A DNA stretch of 64,000 bases from NCBI RefSeq assembly GCF_023015885.1, contig NZ_JALKBE010000001.1, positions 434,001 through 498,000 on the forward strand. Direction: 5' to 3'. The stretch's first letter is position 1; the number at the start of each line of letters is the position of its first letter. Source of the stretch: Aliiroseovarius sp. S1123 (GTDB lineage: Bacteria > Pseudomonadota > Alphaproteobacteria > Rhodobacterales > Rhodobacteraceae). Under the pieces are notes generated by a model, which was given only the letters and a program-made list of their open reading frames with translations, did no database searches and was not told where the DNA came from. Of this stretch, positions 38,367 through 48,185 are shown one piece after another. Made by a program: the position numbers and the translations under genes.

Positions 38367-39182
38367 ATGAAAACATTGATGACGATCCTCTGTGCGTCGC
38401 TGGCAGGTAGCGCGGCTTTTGCAGCTGACCACTGTGCCGCTGGTAAGACGCTGACCGATGGTGTGCTGACCATCGCCACTGGCAACCCCGCCTATTACCC
38501 GTGGGTCATGGACGACGCCCCCGAAAGCAAACAGGGGTTTGAGGCCGCCGTGGCCTATGCCGTCGCGAACGAAATGGGCTTTGCTGACGATGCCGTCACT
38601 TGGGTGCGCACCTCGTTTGACGAGGCGATTCAGCCCGGCGCGAAGAATTTTGACTTCAACCTACAGCAATACTCGATCACGCCCGAACGGGAAGAGACGG
38701 TTGATTTCTCACTGCCCTATTACAGCTCGGCCATGGCCATCCTGACCACACAATCGGTGGTCGAGAAGATGGGTGAGCCGACCATGGAGGCCCTGAAAGG
38801 GCTGCTCTGGGGCGCAGGGGCCTCGCACACTGGCGCGACCATGGTGGGTCAGGTGATCGCCCCGGATCAGGACGTGCTGCTGTATAACGACAACACCGAC
38901 GTGACCGCGGCCCTGCAGGCCAACCAGATTGACGCGGCGCTGTTTGACTTGCCGACCGCGCTGTACCTGTCGGCTGTTGTGGTCGAAAACGGCGCGCTTC
39001 TGGGCCAATTCCCGGCAGAGCGTTCTGAGAACCCGGATCAATTCGGTATGTTGATGGCCGATGGAAGCGCTCTGAAACCTTGCGTGGACGAAGCGATCCA
39101 AGCCCTGACAGACAGCGGTAAACTGGCCGAGATTGAAGCCGAGTGGCTGCAAGGCGCCACTGGCGTTCCGGTTATTCAATAA
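38367..39182 (+). CDS. Amino-acid ABC transporter substrate-binding protein
   Basis: The 271-residue product has an N-terminal signal peptide (1-19, cut after AFA) and a polar amino-acid binding domain. Typical blocks are TSFDEAIQPGAKNFDFNLQQ, SITPEREETVDFSLPYYSSA and DAALFDLPTALYL. It delivers a periplasmic substrate to the permease and ATPase encoded downstream. The substrate cannot be read from the sequence. Confidence 0.9.
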   Translation: MKTLMTILCASLAGSAAFAADHCAAGKTLTDGVLTIATGNPAYYPWVMDDAPESKQGFEAAVAYAVANEMGFADDAVTWVRTSFDEAIQPGAKNFDFNLQQYSITPEREETVDFSLPYYSSAMAILTTQSVVEKMGEPTMEALKGLLWGAGASHTGATMVGQVIAPDQDVLLYNDNTDVTAALQANQIDAALFDLPTALYLSAVVVENGALLGQFPAERSENPDQFGMLMADGSALKPCVDEAIQALTDSGKLAEIEAEWLQGATGVPVIQ

Positions 39183-39199
39183 GGCGGACGTCGCACGGA

Positions 39200-40039
39200 A
39201 TGACGAAGGCAGACGAAAACCCGGCCATGCCGGGGCGGCGCGCGCAGTATGAAGCTGCGTTGCGCCGCCGCTCTTTGTGGGTCGCGGGTGTCTCGACCAG
39301 TTTGGTGTTTCTGGCCATTCTGGTGCTGGTCCCGCTGGCGCCCGGCTGGGAGGCCGTGAAGAAAAGCTTCTTCAACTGGGGTGTCTTTTCCAAGACCTTT
39401 CCGGGCCTACTGGACGCCTTCCTGCTGGACATCGCCATCTTTGCATGGTGCGCGCCGTTGATCGCGCTTCTGGGTCTGTTCGTGGCGATCTGCCGCGACA
39501 TCCAGAAGCCCGCGCTTTACCCACTGCGCCTGTTTGCGACGGTCTATACGGACGTGTTTCGCGGGCTGCCAGTCATTCTGGTGATCTATCTTGTGGGCTT
39601 CGGCATCCCCGGTCTGGGCCTGCCGCGCCCGTGGAATTCGCCCTATATCTGGGGCTCACTGGCGCTGATCCTCGTCTATGCGGCCTACGTGGCCGAGGTG
39701 ATCCGATCCGGCATCGGGTCGATCCATAAAAGCCAAAGCTCAGCCGCGCTGTCACTGGGGCTGTCGAACGCCGACACCATGCGTTACGTGATTCTTCCGC
39801 AAGCCCTGCGCAACGTTTTGCCCGCCAATATGAACCTTGTGGTCGCCCTGCAAAAAGACGTGGCGCTTTTGTCCTTCGTCGGGCCCGTCGAGATCTTCCG
39901 GCAGGCGGGCGTTTACAAGTCGCTCTATGCCAGCTTCACGCCCTATGTGGGGGCGGCGCTCATCTTCTTGGCAATTACCATTCCGATGACGCGGTTTGCC
40001 GATCACCTGATGAACAAACGCCGCAAGCAGGAACAATAA
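39200..40039 (+). CDS. Amino-acid ABC transporter permease
   Basis: The 279-residue product is an inner-membrane permease of the His/Glu/Gln/Arg type. It has about five helices and the EAA loop [20 protein letters not shown] that docks the ATPase. The frame is open further upstream into the binding-protein gene, but the ATG at 39200, 17 bases after that stop, is more likely. The next gene starts four bases after its stop. Confidence 0.9.
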   Translation: MTKADENPAMPGRRAQYEAALRRRSLWVAGVSTSLVFLAILVLVPLAPGWEAVKKSFFNWGVFSKTFPGLLDAFLLDIAIFAWCAPLIALLGLFVAICRDIQKPALYPLRLFATVYTDVFRGLPVILVIYLVGFGIPGLGLPRPWNSPYIWGSLALILVYAAYVAEVIRSGIGSIHKSQSSAALSLGLSNADTMRYVILPQALRNVLPANMNLVVALQKDVALLSFVGPVEIFRQAGVYKSLYASFTPYVGAALIFLAITIPMTRFADHLMNKRRKQEQ

Positions 40040-40043
40040 GCCC

Positions 40044-40766
40044 ATGCTGTCGCTACGAAATATCCAAAAGAGCTTTGGCAATCATCATGTGCTGTGTGGC
40101 ATCGACCTTGAGGTCGCGAAGGGCGAGATGGTGTGCCTGATCGGCGCATCGGGTTCAGGGAAATCGACGTTGCTGCGTGCGGTGAACCTGCTGGATCCCG
40201 TCGACGATGGCGAGATCTGGTTTGACGGAGTGGACATCGCCGAACCGGGACTGGACCCGCAGCCCATCCGCCAGCGCATCGGGCTGGTCTTCCAGTCCTT
40301 CAACCTGTTCCCGCATATGTCGGCGGCAGAAAACGTTATGCTGGCCCCACGTCGTGTGAAGGGGCTGTCCCGCGCGGCGCAGCGGGGCCGTGTGGAAGAG
40401 CTGTTCGAGCGCTTTGGTCTGGCGCACCGGATCGATCATTATCCCGATCAGCTGTCAGGTGGTCAGCAACAGCGCGTGGCGATCATCCGTGCGTTGGCAA
40501 TGCAGCCCGACATCCTGCTCTTTGACGAGATCACCTCGGCACTCGACCCTGAACTGGTGGCCGAGGTTCTGGACGTGCTGCGTAGCTTACGTGCAGAAGG
40601 CATGACCATGATCCTTGCGACGCACGAAATGGGCTTCGCGCGCGAATTGGCGGACAAAGTGTGCTTTTTGGAAAGTGGGCGCATTTTGGAAGAGGGCACA
40701 CCGGCACAAATCTTTGATGCCCCACGTGAAGAGCGGACGCGGCAGTTTTTGTCTCAGGTGCTCTAG
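40044..40766 (+). CDS. Amino-acid ABC transporter ATP-binding protein
   Basis: The 240-residue product is a complete ABC ATPase. Walker A is GASGSGKST near residue 33, the Q-loop lies in [15 protein letters not shown], the signature is LSGGQQQR near 138, and Walker B is [13 protein letters not shown] near 158. The switch histidine lies in [11 protein letters not shown]. It resembles GlnQ-type subunits and completes the three-gene importer. Confidence 0.93.
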   Translation: MLSLRNIQKSFGNHHVLCGIDLEVAKGEMVCLIGASGSGKSTLLRAVNLLDPVDDGEIWFDGVDIAEPGLDPQPIRQRIGLVFQSFNLFPHMSAAENVMLAPRRVKGLSRAAQRGRVEELFERFGLAHRIDHYPDQLSGGQQQRVAIIRALAMQPDILLFDEITSALDPELVAEVLDVLRSLRAEGMTMILATHEMGFARELADKVCFLESGRILEEGTPAQIFDAPREERTRQFLSQVL

Positions 40767-40778
40767 GGGCAGCCGGGC

Positions 40779-40922
40779 TTAGCGCCAGAAGGCCACCCAC
40801 TCGGTCAGTTCAAGGAATTTCTTGGCCAGAAACAGAAGGTTCTCGGCGTCCCAGACAACTACATCCAGCCCGACCAGCAGCAGGATCACTGCGCCCAGAA
40901 TGATGGCCAACTGATTAGTCAC
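40779..40922 (-). CDS. Small single-pass membrane protein, 47 residues
   Basis: A GTG at 40922 with AGGAG seven bases upstream opens a 47-codon frame ending in TAA at 40779. The product has a hydrophobic stretch at 5-23 (LAIILGAVILLLVGLDVVV) and ends WVAFWR. Similar tiny proteins ending in AFWR occur in Rhodobacterales as I recall, without known function. It is convergent with the ABC ATPase gene, 12 bases away. Confidence 0.65.
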   Translation of the reverse strand: MTNQLAIILGAVILLLVGLDVVVWDAENLLFLAKKFLELTEWVAFWR

Positions 40923-41035
40923 AAAGAAGCTCCTGCCTGTTTTCAGCGATTATGCAAGCCGCACCGGTGGGGGCAAGGTAAAACACGGAAAGATTAATGG
41001 GGGTATTAGCGCAATACGATTTTGGCGGGATTGTA

Positions 41036-41488
41036 TTAAGATAGATGCCTCGGCATGCCTGTTCCCCATCCATCCTCGCCGAATATCAATGCAGGCGGAC
41101 AATCGGCTTTTTTATCGAGTGTGCCCCAAATCTTCTCAAGCCAATCGGCAGCAACTTCTACGATTACATCATTCACAGAGAATGGCTGGTCGAATGGATC
41201 AAACATAGGGAGGTCATTCGCGGCCGTTTCACCGCGAGTGTATGCATCAAACAGTACCCGATGCCCCTCTATTGCTTTGTTCAAGCTGAACAGGTCGGGA
41301 CCATCAAGATGCAAGACGACAGAGAACATTCCATCTGGATCTTGGTTCGGGTGAACCCCGAATTGTATTTCACGTGCGTTATTTGGAAGCTTGGTCAAGG
41401 CCGCCACTAATGTCGTCCTCGCTTCCTCAGTGTGGGAAACAAGGATGGATATGAGTGTTGAGCGGTACTTCGTCCGTTCGTCTTGCAA
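41036..41488 (-). CDS. Uncharacterised 150-residue protein
   Basis: The product is soluble and acidic, with no membrane segment. Features are LHLDGPDLFSLNKAIEGH in the middle, MFDPFDQPFSVNDVIVE and an end ALIFGEDGWGTGMPRHLS. It may belong to a family of about 140-residue proteins of unknown function (perhaps DUF6389), but I cannot confirm this. The likely start is a TTG with GGAGG eight bases before it. The region is visibly richer in A and T than its neighbours, suggesting acquired DNA. Confidence 0.6.
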   Translation of the reverse strand: MQDERTKYRSTLISILVSHTEEARTTLVAALTKLPNNAREIQFGVHPNQDPDGMFSVVLHLDGPDLFSLNKAIEGHRVLFDAYTRGETAANDLPMFDPFDQPFSVNDVIVEVAADWLEKIWGTLDKKADCPPALIFGEDGWGTGMPRHLS

Positions 41489-41565
41489 AACTTACACCTC
41501 CGGCTCTCCTAAAGGGAGAAATACAAAATCAAGCTATAAAAGCCGATATGAATTGTGGTCAACGC

Positions 41566-41601
41566 AAAAGAAAACCCCCAAGGGCAGGGCCATTGGGGGT
41601 T
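41566..41601 (-). terminator. Terminator of gap
   Basis: AACCCCCAA (41573-41581) pairs with TTGGGGGTT (41593-41601). On the minus strand it is followed by TTCTTTT. Confidence 0.8.
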
Positions 41602-41626
41602 CTCAGAAACTTTTTTCAGGGGTGGC

Positions 41627-42625
41627 TTACAGCGAGCCCATCTTCACGGCCAGATCGCCCATGCGGGTCGAGAAGCCCCATTCGTTGTCATACCACGCCA
41701 GAACGCGGACCAGACGGCCGCCGATCACTTTGGTCTGGTCTGCGGCAAAGATCGAGCTTTCTTCAGTGTGGTTGAAGTCGGTCGAGACCAGTTTCTCTTC
41801 CGTGTAGCCCAGAACACCTTTCATGGCGCCTAGCGACTGCTCTTTCATCACGGCGTTCACGTCTGCGACGGTCACGTCCTTTTCGACCACAACGGTCAGG
41901 TCCACCGCCGAGACATTCGGGGTCGGAACGCGGACGGCCGAGCCATCCAGCTTGCCTTTCAGTGCGGGCAGAACCTCGCCCAGAGCTTTTGCAGCACCGG
42001 TCGAGGTCGGGATCATCGACATGGCGGCGGCGCGGGCGCGGTACAGGTCCTTGTGGCGACGGTCCAGCGTCGGCTGGTCGCCGGTGTAAGCGTGGATCGT
42101 GGTCATGATGCCGCTTTCGATGCCGAAAGCGTTCAGCAGAACCTTGGCCACCGGGGCCAGACAGTTGGTGGTGCACGAACCATTCGACACCATCACGTCA
42201 CCGGCGGTCAACATCTCTTCGTTCACGCCGCAGACGATGGTTTTGTCCACGTTGGTGCCGGGGGCCGACAGCAGAACTTTCTTGGCACCACGCTCGAGAT
42301 GCGGTTTGGCCTTGATGCCGTCGTTGAAGTTGCCGGTGCATTCCAGAACAACGTCACAGCCGTCCCAGTCCAGCTCGTTCATGTCATAGGTCGACATCAT
42401 CTGCATCGGGCCTTGGCCTACATCCATGGTGCCGTCGCCCAGAACGACGTCGTTCGGGAAGCGGCCATGCACGCTGTCATATTTCAGAAGATGCGCTGCG
42501 GTTTCCAAGGGGCCGGTCGCGTTGACCTTCACCACCTGAATATCTTCGCGTCCAGACGCAGCGATCTGCGCCAGGGTGCAGCGGCCGATGCGACCAAATC
42601 CGTTGATACCGACTTTGACGGTCAT
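41627..42625 (-). CDS. gap: Glyceraldehyde-3-phosphate dehydrogenase, type I
   Basis: The 332-residue product has the NAD(P) fold start VKVGINGFGRIGR. The catalytic Cys151 is in SNGSCTTNCLAP. The rest of the catalytic domain is typical, up to WYDNEWGFSTRM. It links glyceraldehyde-3-phosphate and 1,3-bisphosphoglycerate. At the position where NAD-dependent enzymes keep an Asp for the adenosine ribose (usual VND), this protein has VNA near 35-37, so NADP use or dual use is possible. Confidence 0.95.
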   Translation of the reverse strand: MTVKVGINGFGRIGRCTLAQIAASGREDIQVVKVNATGPLETAAHLLKYDSVHGRFPNDVVLGDGTMDVGQGPMQMMSTYDMNELDWDGCDVVLECTGNFNDGIKAKPHLERGAKKVLLSAPGTNVDKTIVCGVNEEMLTAGDVMVSNGSCTTNCLAPVAKVLLNAFGIESGIMTTIHAYTGDQPTLDRRHKDLYRARAAAMSMIPTSTGAAKALGEVLPALKGKLDGSAVRVPTPNVSAVDLTVVVEKDVTVADVNAVMKEQSLGAMKGVLGYTEEKLVSTDFNHTEESSIFAADQTKVIGGRLVRVLAWYDNEWGFSTRMGDLAVKMGSL

Positions 42626-42905
42626 GGGTGTTTCCTCTTTCTCATGGCGGCATACGTGTGCCGCGAGGGGTGTTCAGACTTGCACGCGGTATACCGTTGA
42701 CTGCAGGGCCACCCAACCCAGAAAACACCTTCCGTAGCAGCATGATAGCGAAAACATCAGCGATCTTTTGATTTGGGCCTACAGGTTAGCGCAAACCTTC
42801 ATGGGGCTGAATTAATGGCAGGGTCTGGTCGTCATGCCCTTGCCCTTCAGGGCGGTTTCGCTAGATTCGCCCCACAATGAGTACAATGAAAGTAGAGGCG
42901 GTACG
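42626..42905. other. Divergent promoter region between gap and DUF808 gene
   Basis: The 280-base gap separates two divergent genes. I see no clear operator or small gene in it. Confidence 0.3.
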
Positions 42906-43868
42906 ATGAGCGGTTTGATTGCACTTCTGGACGACGTGGCGGGGATCGCCAAAGTCGCTGCGGCCTCGATCGACGATGTGGCGGGGCAGGCAGCCAAGGC
43001 CAGTGCGAAAGCGGCAGGCGCTGTGATCGACGATGCGGCTGTGACGCCGAAATACGTTCAGGGGTTCGAAGCCAAGCGCGAGCTGCCGATTATTGGGCGC
43101 ATCGCCTGGGGCTCGATCAAGAACAAGCTGATCATCCTGCTGCCCATCGCGCTGCTTTTGTCGGCCTTTGCGTCTTGGGCAATCGCGCCCCTTCTGATGC
43201 TGGGCGGGGCGTATCTGTGTTTTGAAGGGGCAGAGAAGGTTTGGCATGTGCTGTTTCCACACGAACATACGTGGGACCACGCAGAGCACCCTGAAGGCGA
43301 CCCGGCCCATTTGGAGGAAAGCAAGGTTGCGGGCGCGATCAAGACCGACTTCATTCTGTCGGCCGAGATCATGACCATCATTCTGTCAGGCATCCCCAAC
43401 AGCAATTTCTGGATGGAGGCGGCCACGCTTGCTGTCGCTGCTGTGGGCATCACCGTCGCGGTCTATGGCTCGGTCGCGCTGATCGTGAAAGCGGATGATT
43501 TCGGCCTTTATCTGGCCAACAACGCGCGGCTGGGAGTGACGCAGGCGCTTGGCCGAGGGATCGTGAAAGCGATGCCCTATGTCATGAAAACACTAACCAT
43601 CGTTGGCACCGCCGCGATGATTTGGGTCGGCGGGTCGATCATCGTGCACGGGTTGCACGAACTGGGCTGGCATCTGCCTTATGACACCATTCACCACCTG
43701 GCTGTGGCTGCTGCACATGCGGTGCCGCAATTCGCGGGTGCCGTGGAATGGGCCGTAACGGCTGCGCTGGACGGCGTACTTGGTCTTGCGCTGGGTGTTC
43801 TGATCATCCCCTTGGCGACGCGCGTGATTGGCCCGATCTGGGGTGCGATCTTCAAAGAGAAAGCTTAA
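42906..43868 (+). CDS. DUF808 (YedI-like) membrane protein
   Basis: The 320-residue product matches the DUF808/YedI family, with the start MSGLIALLDDVAGIAKVAA and IDDAAVTPKYVQGFEAKREL. The remainder holds several membrane helices, including KLIILLPIALLLSAFASW. Function is unknown. The ATG at 42906 is chosen because it gives the conserved start. Its stop shares TTAA with the convergent EamA gene. Confidence 0.85.
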   Translation: MSGLIALLDDVAGIAKVAAASIDDVAGQAAKASAKAAGAVIDDAAVTPKYVQGFEAKRELPIIGRIAWGSIKNKLIILLPIALLLSAFASWAIAPLLMLGGAYLCFEGAEKVWHVLFPHEHTWDHAEHPEGDPAHLEESKVAGAIKTDFILSAEIMTIILSGIPNSNFWMEAATLAVAAVGITVAVYGSVALIVKADDFGLYLANNARLGVTQALGRGIVKAMPYVMKTLTIVGTAAMIWVGGSIIVHGLHELGWHLPYDTIHHLAVAAAHAVPQFAGAVEWAVTAALDGVLGLALGVLIIPLATRVIGPIWGAIFKEKA

Positions 43869-44737
43869 GCTTTCGGCCTTGATCGACTGAGCAGGAACAG
43901 ACCGCTTAGGACAATGACGGCGCTGCCCGCCAGCGTCATCATGTCTGGGCGTTCGTGGAAGACCACAACGCCCAGAATGAGCGCGAAGAGAAGCCGCGAA
44001 TAGCGAAACGGCGTGACGACCGAGACCTCTCCGGTCCGCATGGCCAGCGTCAAAGCGCCATAGGCAAGAATACCGCAAACAATGGTCAGCATGATGTATC
44101 CGCTGGCCGCCGTTGTCATAGGGCTAATCTCGCCAGCCGCAGCCATCAAGACGAGCCCAGACACCGTCAGAACTACAAACCCGGCTACACCCAACTGCGC
44201 CGCGTTTAATGTCGCCGGGCTTGCGCGGGTGGCCAGATCACGTCCGGCGAAACCAAGCATTCCCAGCACGGCAAAGATCGACAGCGGGTCGAAGGCGTCC
44301 AGGCCAGGGCGCAGGATCATCAGAACCCCGATGAAACCCACAAGAATGGCCAGCCAGCGGCGTATGCCAACCTGTTCCTTGAAGAAGACGACGGCGCCTA
44401 GCGCGACGACCAGTGGCGTGGCCTGCAAAATGGCCGAGGCACTGGAAAGCGGGGTCAGGGCGATGGCCAGCGCATAGAACATGCGGCCGGCGATCTCAGA
44501 GAGCGACCGCCATATCAGCACGGGCGAGCGTAGATCCGGGTGGAAAACCCGCGTACCCTGCGCGCGGGCGAGCGCTGCAAAGATGATCAATCCACCCAAG
44601 CCGAATAGCACAACAGCCTGTCCAATCGGGATGTCGCGGGCTGCGGCCTTTAGCGCCATGTCTTCCAGCGCAAAGGCTGCCATGGCGAAGACCATGAACA
44701 GCGCACCACGGTGATTTTCGCTAAGAGCTGACAGCAC
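43865..44737 (-). CDS. EamA family (DMT) transporter
   Basis: The 290-residue product has ten hydrophobic helices in two EamA repeats (about 10-140 and 150-285), for example GALFMVFAMAAFALEDMALK and YSRLLFALILGVVVFHERP. Drug/metabolite transporters of this type usually export small metabolites. The substrate is unknown. It overlaps the DUF808 stop and precedes the tkt terminator. Confidence 0.88.
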   Translation of the reverse strand: MLSALSENHRGALFMVFAMAAFALEDMALKAAARDIPIGQAVVLFGLGGLIIFAALARAQGTRVFHPDLRSPVLIWRSLSEIAGRMFYALAIALTPLSSASAILQATPLVVALGAVVFFKEQVGIRRWLAILVGFIGVLMILRPGLDAFDPLSIFAVLGMLGFAGRDLATRASPATLNAAQLGVAGFVVLTVSGLVLMAAAGEISPMTTAASGYIMLTIVCGILAYGALTLAMRTGEVSVVTPFRYSRLLFALILGVVVFHERPDMMTLAGSAVIVLSGLFLLSRSRPKA

Positions 44738-44803
44738 GTTGGCATCCTTTGATAAAACAGGCGCAGACTGTCCGATCTAGGACGGGTTTGAAAGGTAAAA
44801 GAA

Positions 44804-44829
44804 AACGCCCCACCAATTGGCGGGGCGTT
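44804..44829 (-). terminator. Terminator of tkt
   Basis: AACGCCCCACC (44804-44814) pairs with GGCGGGGCGTT (44819-44829), with one wobble pair on the minus-strand RNA. On the minus strand it is followed by TTCTTTT. Confidence 0.85.
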
Positions 44830-44845
44830 CATTTCAGATAGGCCG

Positions 44846-44888
44846 AAAAATCTTCGAAGATTTTTGACCGGAATTTTGCAAAATTCCG
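44846..44888. repeat. Two adjacent perfect 20-bp palindromes after tkt
   Basis: AAAAATCTTCGAAGATTTTT (44846-44865) and CGGAATTTTGCAAAATTCCG (44869-44888) are perfect, loopless palindromes three bases apart. They start four bases beyond the tkt stop. They may be binding sites, REP-like repeats or message-stabilising hairpins. Confidence 0.6.
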
Positions 44889-44892
44889 TTGC

Positions 44893-46917
44893 TTATCCCA
44901 GCAGCTCGTTGGCTTTGGTCACCACGTTGTCGGTGGTGATGCCGAACTTCTCGAACAGGACACCAGCCGGGGCCGAGGCACCAAAGCCGGTCATGCCGAC
45001 AAAGGCTTGCTTGGCTTCGCGGCCGCGTTCACCCAGCAGTAAACGATCCCAGCCGCCATCACGTACGGCGGCTTCGATGCCGACGCGCACGGGCCCCGCG
45101 GGCAGAACCTTGCGGCGATAGGCTTCGTCCTGCTCGGCGAACAGCTCCATACAGGGCATCGAGACAACGCGGGTGCCGATGCCTTGGGCTTCCAGCTGTG
45201 CGCGTGCTTCCATCGCCAAAGATACTTCAGAACCGGTGGCAACCAGAATGACCTGACGCTTACCAGCTTCTGCGTCTGCCAGAACGTAGCCGCCCTGAGC
45301 GGTCAGGTTTTTCTGTTTGTACTCGGTGCGCAGGGTAGGCAGGTTTTGACGGGTCAGAACCAAGGTCGATGGCGTCTCTTTCGAGGTCAGCGCGATCTCC
45401 CATGCCTCAGCCGTTTCCACCGTGTCGGCAGGACGGAACGTATAGCTGTTCGGGGTCGCCCGGCAGATTGCCAGATGCTCGACCGGCTGGTGGGTCGGAC
45501 CGTCTTCGCCAACACCAATCGAGTCGTGGGTCATCACGAATACGGTCGGGATCCGCATCAGCGACGCCAGACGCATCGAGGGACGCGCGTAGTCGGTGAA
45601 GCAGAAGAAGGTACCGCCATAGGGGCGCATGCCGCCATGCAGGGTCATGCCGTTCATCGCAGCGGCCATACCGTGCTCGCGGATGCCCCAATAGATGTAG
45701 CGGCCACCACGGTTGTCGGTGTCAAAGACGCCCAGATCACCAGTCTTGGTGTTGTTCGATCCGGTCAGGTCGGCCGAGCCGCCCACGGTTTCCGGCATCA
45801 CCGGGTTGATCACCGACAGCGCCATTTCCGACGACTTTCGGGTCGCAACGGAAGGTTTGTTCTCGGCAACCTCTTTCTTCAACTTGCGCACTACCGAGGC
45901 CAGCTTCTTCGGGGCGTCCAGCGCATAGGCGCGTTTGAATTCGCCCTGTTTACGCTCGGAAATGCTAGCGAAGCGTGCGTCCCAATCAGCGCGTGCTTCA
46001 GCGCCGCGAGACCCCATGGCTTCCCACTGCGCTTTGACGTCGGCGGGCACTTCGAACGCACCCTGCGGCGCGCCGTAAACCTCTTTCGCGGCAGCAAGCT
46101 GTTCTGCGTCGGTCAGGGCGCCATGACCTTTCGACGTGTCCTGAGCGGCGTGGCCCAAGGCGATATGAGTTTTGCAGGCGATCATCGACGGTTTGTTGGT
46201 CGATTTGGCTTTGGCGATGGCTGCGTCGATCTGCTCGGGATCATGGCCGTCGACTTCCTGAACGTGCCAGCCCGAAGCCTTGAAGCGCTGAACCTGGTCG
46301 GTGCGATCCGACAGCGATACTTTGCCGTCGATGGTGATGTCGTTGTTGTCCCACAGGACGATCAGCTTCGACAGCTCGTGACGCCCAGCAAGCCCGATGG
46401 CTTCCTGGCTGATGCCCTCCATCAGGCAGCCATCGCCCGCGATGACATAGGTGTAGTGATCTACGATTTTCTTGCCGAAATGGGCGCGTTGGATTTCTTC
46501 TGCCATCGCGAAGCCAACAGCGTTGGCGATGCCCTGACCCAGCGGGCCGGTGGTGGTCTCAACGCCGGACACGTGACCATATTCCGGGTGACCAGCGGTG
46601 ATTGCGCCCCATTGACGGAAGTTCTTGATCTGGTCCAGGGTGACGTCATTGTAGCCGGTCAGATAGAGCAGCGAATAGATCAGCATCGAGCCGTGACCAG
46701 CAGACAGGATGAACCGGTCGCGGTCTTCCCAGCGCGGGGCGGTGGGGTCAAACTTCAGGTGCTTTTCAAACAGAACGGTTGCCACATCGGCCATGCCCAT
46801 CGGCATGCCAGAGTGGCCTGAATTTGCGGCGGCAACAGCATCCAGCGTCAACGAGCGGATGGCGGCGGCTTTTTTCCAGTGATCAGGGTGGGCTTTGGCA
46901 AGTGCAGCGATATCCAA
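44893..46917 (-). CDS. tkt: Transketolase
   Basis: The 674-residue product moves two-carbon units between sugar phosphates with thiamine diphosphate. Motifs include [15 protein letters not shown] near 30, [13 protein letters not shown] near 155 and [17 protein letters not shown] near 465. The frame is open to 46983, but the preferred start is the TTG at 46917, giving [14 protein letters not shown] with AAGGA nine bases before it. It is near gap, as in other Rhodobacterales. Confidence 0.94.
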   Translation of the reverse strand: MDIAALAKAHPDHWKKAAAIRSLTLDAVAAANSGHSGMPMGMADVATVLFEKHLKFDPTAPRWEDRDRFILSAGHGSMLIYSLLYLTGYNDVTLDQIKNFRQWGAITAGHPEYGHVSGVETTTGPLGQGIANAVGFAMAEEIQRAHFGKKIVDHYTYVIAGDGCLMEGISQEAIGLAGRHELSKLIVLWDNNDITIDGKVSLSDRTDQVQRFKASGWHVQEVDGHDPEQIDAAIAKAKSTNKPSMIACKTHIALGHAAQDTSKGHGALTDAEQLAAAKEVYGAPQGAFEVPADVKAQWEAMGSRGAEARADWDARFASISERKQGEFKRAYALDAPKKLASVVRKLKKEVAENKPSVATRKSSEMALSVINPVMPETVGGSADLTGSNNTKTGDLGVFDTDNRGGRYIYWGIREHGMAAAMNGMTLHGGMRPYGGTFFCFTDYARPSMRLASLMRIPTVFVMTHDSIGVGEDGPTHQPVEHLAICRATPNSYTFRPADTVETAEAWEIALTSKETPSTLVLTRQNLPTLRTEYKQKNLTAQGGYVLADAEAGKRQVILVATGSEVSLAMEARAQLEAQGIGTRVVSMPCMELFAEQDEAYRRKVLPAGPVRVGIEAAVRDGGWDRLLLGERGREAKQAFVGMTGFGASAPAGVLFEKFGITTDNVVTKANELLG

Positions 46918-47179
46918 GGTCCGAGTCCTTTGGCTAAGTAAAGATTGGCCCCTGATAGCAGTCCTGCCGGTTGGGTCAAGCAAAGCAAGGCTCTCGGGCG
47001 TTTTGGTGGGGTTAAGTGTCTGTAATCGCCCTTATGATCGATTCGCTGCGGCATATTTCACGGCATTTAGAGAAGATATCGCGACGAATCGCGTTTGAAT
47101 GCGCATAGGTCTCTCTGGGCGTTGAGTGTTTGGCAGGCTTGTGACAAGATTGAAGCGAGAGAATTATACAGGGCATATT

Positions 47180-47683
47180 ATGAGTGATATCTCCGAACTC
47201 GAGACGCGCATTACAACGGCGCTAGAGCGGATCAATGCGGGGCTTGATAAGTGGGCGGACCAACCATCGGCGAACGCCGATGAGGTCGACACACTTACCC
47301 GCCAGCTGGACGATGAACGCACCGCAAACGCGCAACTGAACGAACGGCTGTCTGCACTGAAAGATCAGATGAGCGAAAAGCTGGTTGTTGTTGAAAACGC
47401 GTTGTCTCAGTTGCAGGCACAGCTTGCACAGGCCGAAGCGGCTGCAGATGCACTGCGTCATAGTAACCAAGAGCTGCGCAGCTCGAATGACGCGTTGCGT
47501 GTGGCGGCGTCAACCGGTGTGGTTGAGCCGGCGTTGATCAATGACGCGATGGGGGCTGAATTGTCCGCCTTACGTGCGACGCAGCAGGCTGATCGGGCCG
47601 AGCTGGACGCTGTTCTTGGCGAGCTGACGATCATGGCCGCCACCGAATCCACCCCCGCAAGCGAGGAGGAGCCTCATGCCTGA
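47180..47683 (+). CDS. zauP: Coiled-coil ZapA partner protein
   Basis: The 167-residue product is almost wholly helical coiled coil, rich in Glu, Gln, Ala and Leu (for example LNERLSALKDQMSEKLVVVE). It overlaps zapA by eight bases. In Caulobacter a coiled-coil protein, ZauP, encoded in this place forms a pair with ZapA that focuses the Z-ring. The call rests on gene order and coiled-coil character rather than on a sequence motif. Confidence 0.75.
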   Translation: MSDISELETRITTALERINAGLDKWADQPSANADEVDTLTRQLDDERTANAQLNERLSALKDQMSEKLVVVENALSQLQAQLAQAEAAADALRHSNQELRSSNDALRVAASTGVVEPALINDAMGAELSALRATQQADRAELDAVLGELTIMAATESTPASEEEPHA

Positions 47684-48065
47684 CGTCATGATAACGATCG
47701 GAAGTCGCAGCTTTGAAGTGGCCTGCCAGGAGGGTGAAGAACATTTCCTAAAATCTGCTGCCGCCATGTTGGACACCGAAGCGTCGGTTCTGGTCAGTCA
47801 GATCTCAAACCTGACTGAAAGCCGGATGTTGTTGATGTCGGGGCTGATGCTGGCCGACAAGACCGCCGGGATGGAAGATAAGGTCAAATTGACCGAGCGC
47901 CGCGTGGCCGAGCTGGAGCGCGAGCTTGAGGCGCTAAAGAACGCTGAACCTCAGAAAGTTGAGGTGCCGGTGGTGCCCGCGTCGGTCACTGACACGCTGG
48001 CCGAGATTGCGGCCCGGACCGAAGCGATGGCGGCCTCGGTGGAAGAGCGCTTCAAGGCGGACTGA
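47676..48065 (+). CDS. zapA: Cell division protein ZapA
   Basis: The 129-residue product has the ZapA domain in its first 100 residues (MPDVMITIGSRSFEVACQEG) followed by a coiled-coil tail. ZapA binds and bundles FtsZ filaments at midcell. A strong GAGGAGG precedes the ATG, which lies inside the end of zauP. The gene ends at a clear terminator. No 6S RNA gene follows it, unlike in many proteobacteria. Confidence 0.9.
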   Translation: MPDVMITIGSRSFEVACQEGEEHFLKSAAAMLDTEASVLVSQISNLTESRMLLMSGLMLADKTAGMEDKVKLTERRVAELERELEALKNAEPQKVEVPVVPASVTDTLAEIAARTEAMAASVEERFKAD

Positions 48066-48088
48066 CTCCAGACAACCAAACAAAAACA

Positions 48089-48120
48089 AAGGCGCGCCGA
48101 AAACTCGACGCGCCTTTTTC
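48089..48120 (+). terminator. Terminator of zapA
   Basis: AAGGCGCG (48090-48097) pairs with CGCGCCTT (48110-48117) and is followed by T. Confidence 0.85.
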
Positions 48121-48185
48121 TTGTCTCAAATATCCCGGGGTGAGCCCGGTACGGGCGAGGGGCAGCGCCCCTTGCCGCACTCCGT

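Noticed and set aside
48066-48185. 6S RNA gene expected after zapA
   Set aside because: The gap is only 120 bases and contains a terminator; there is no room for a 6S RNA.
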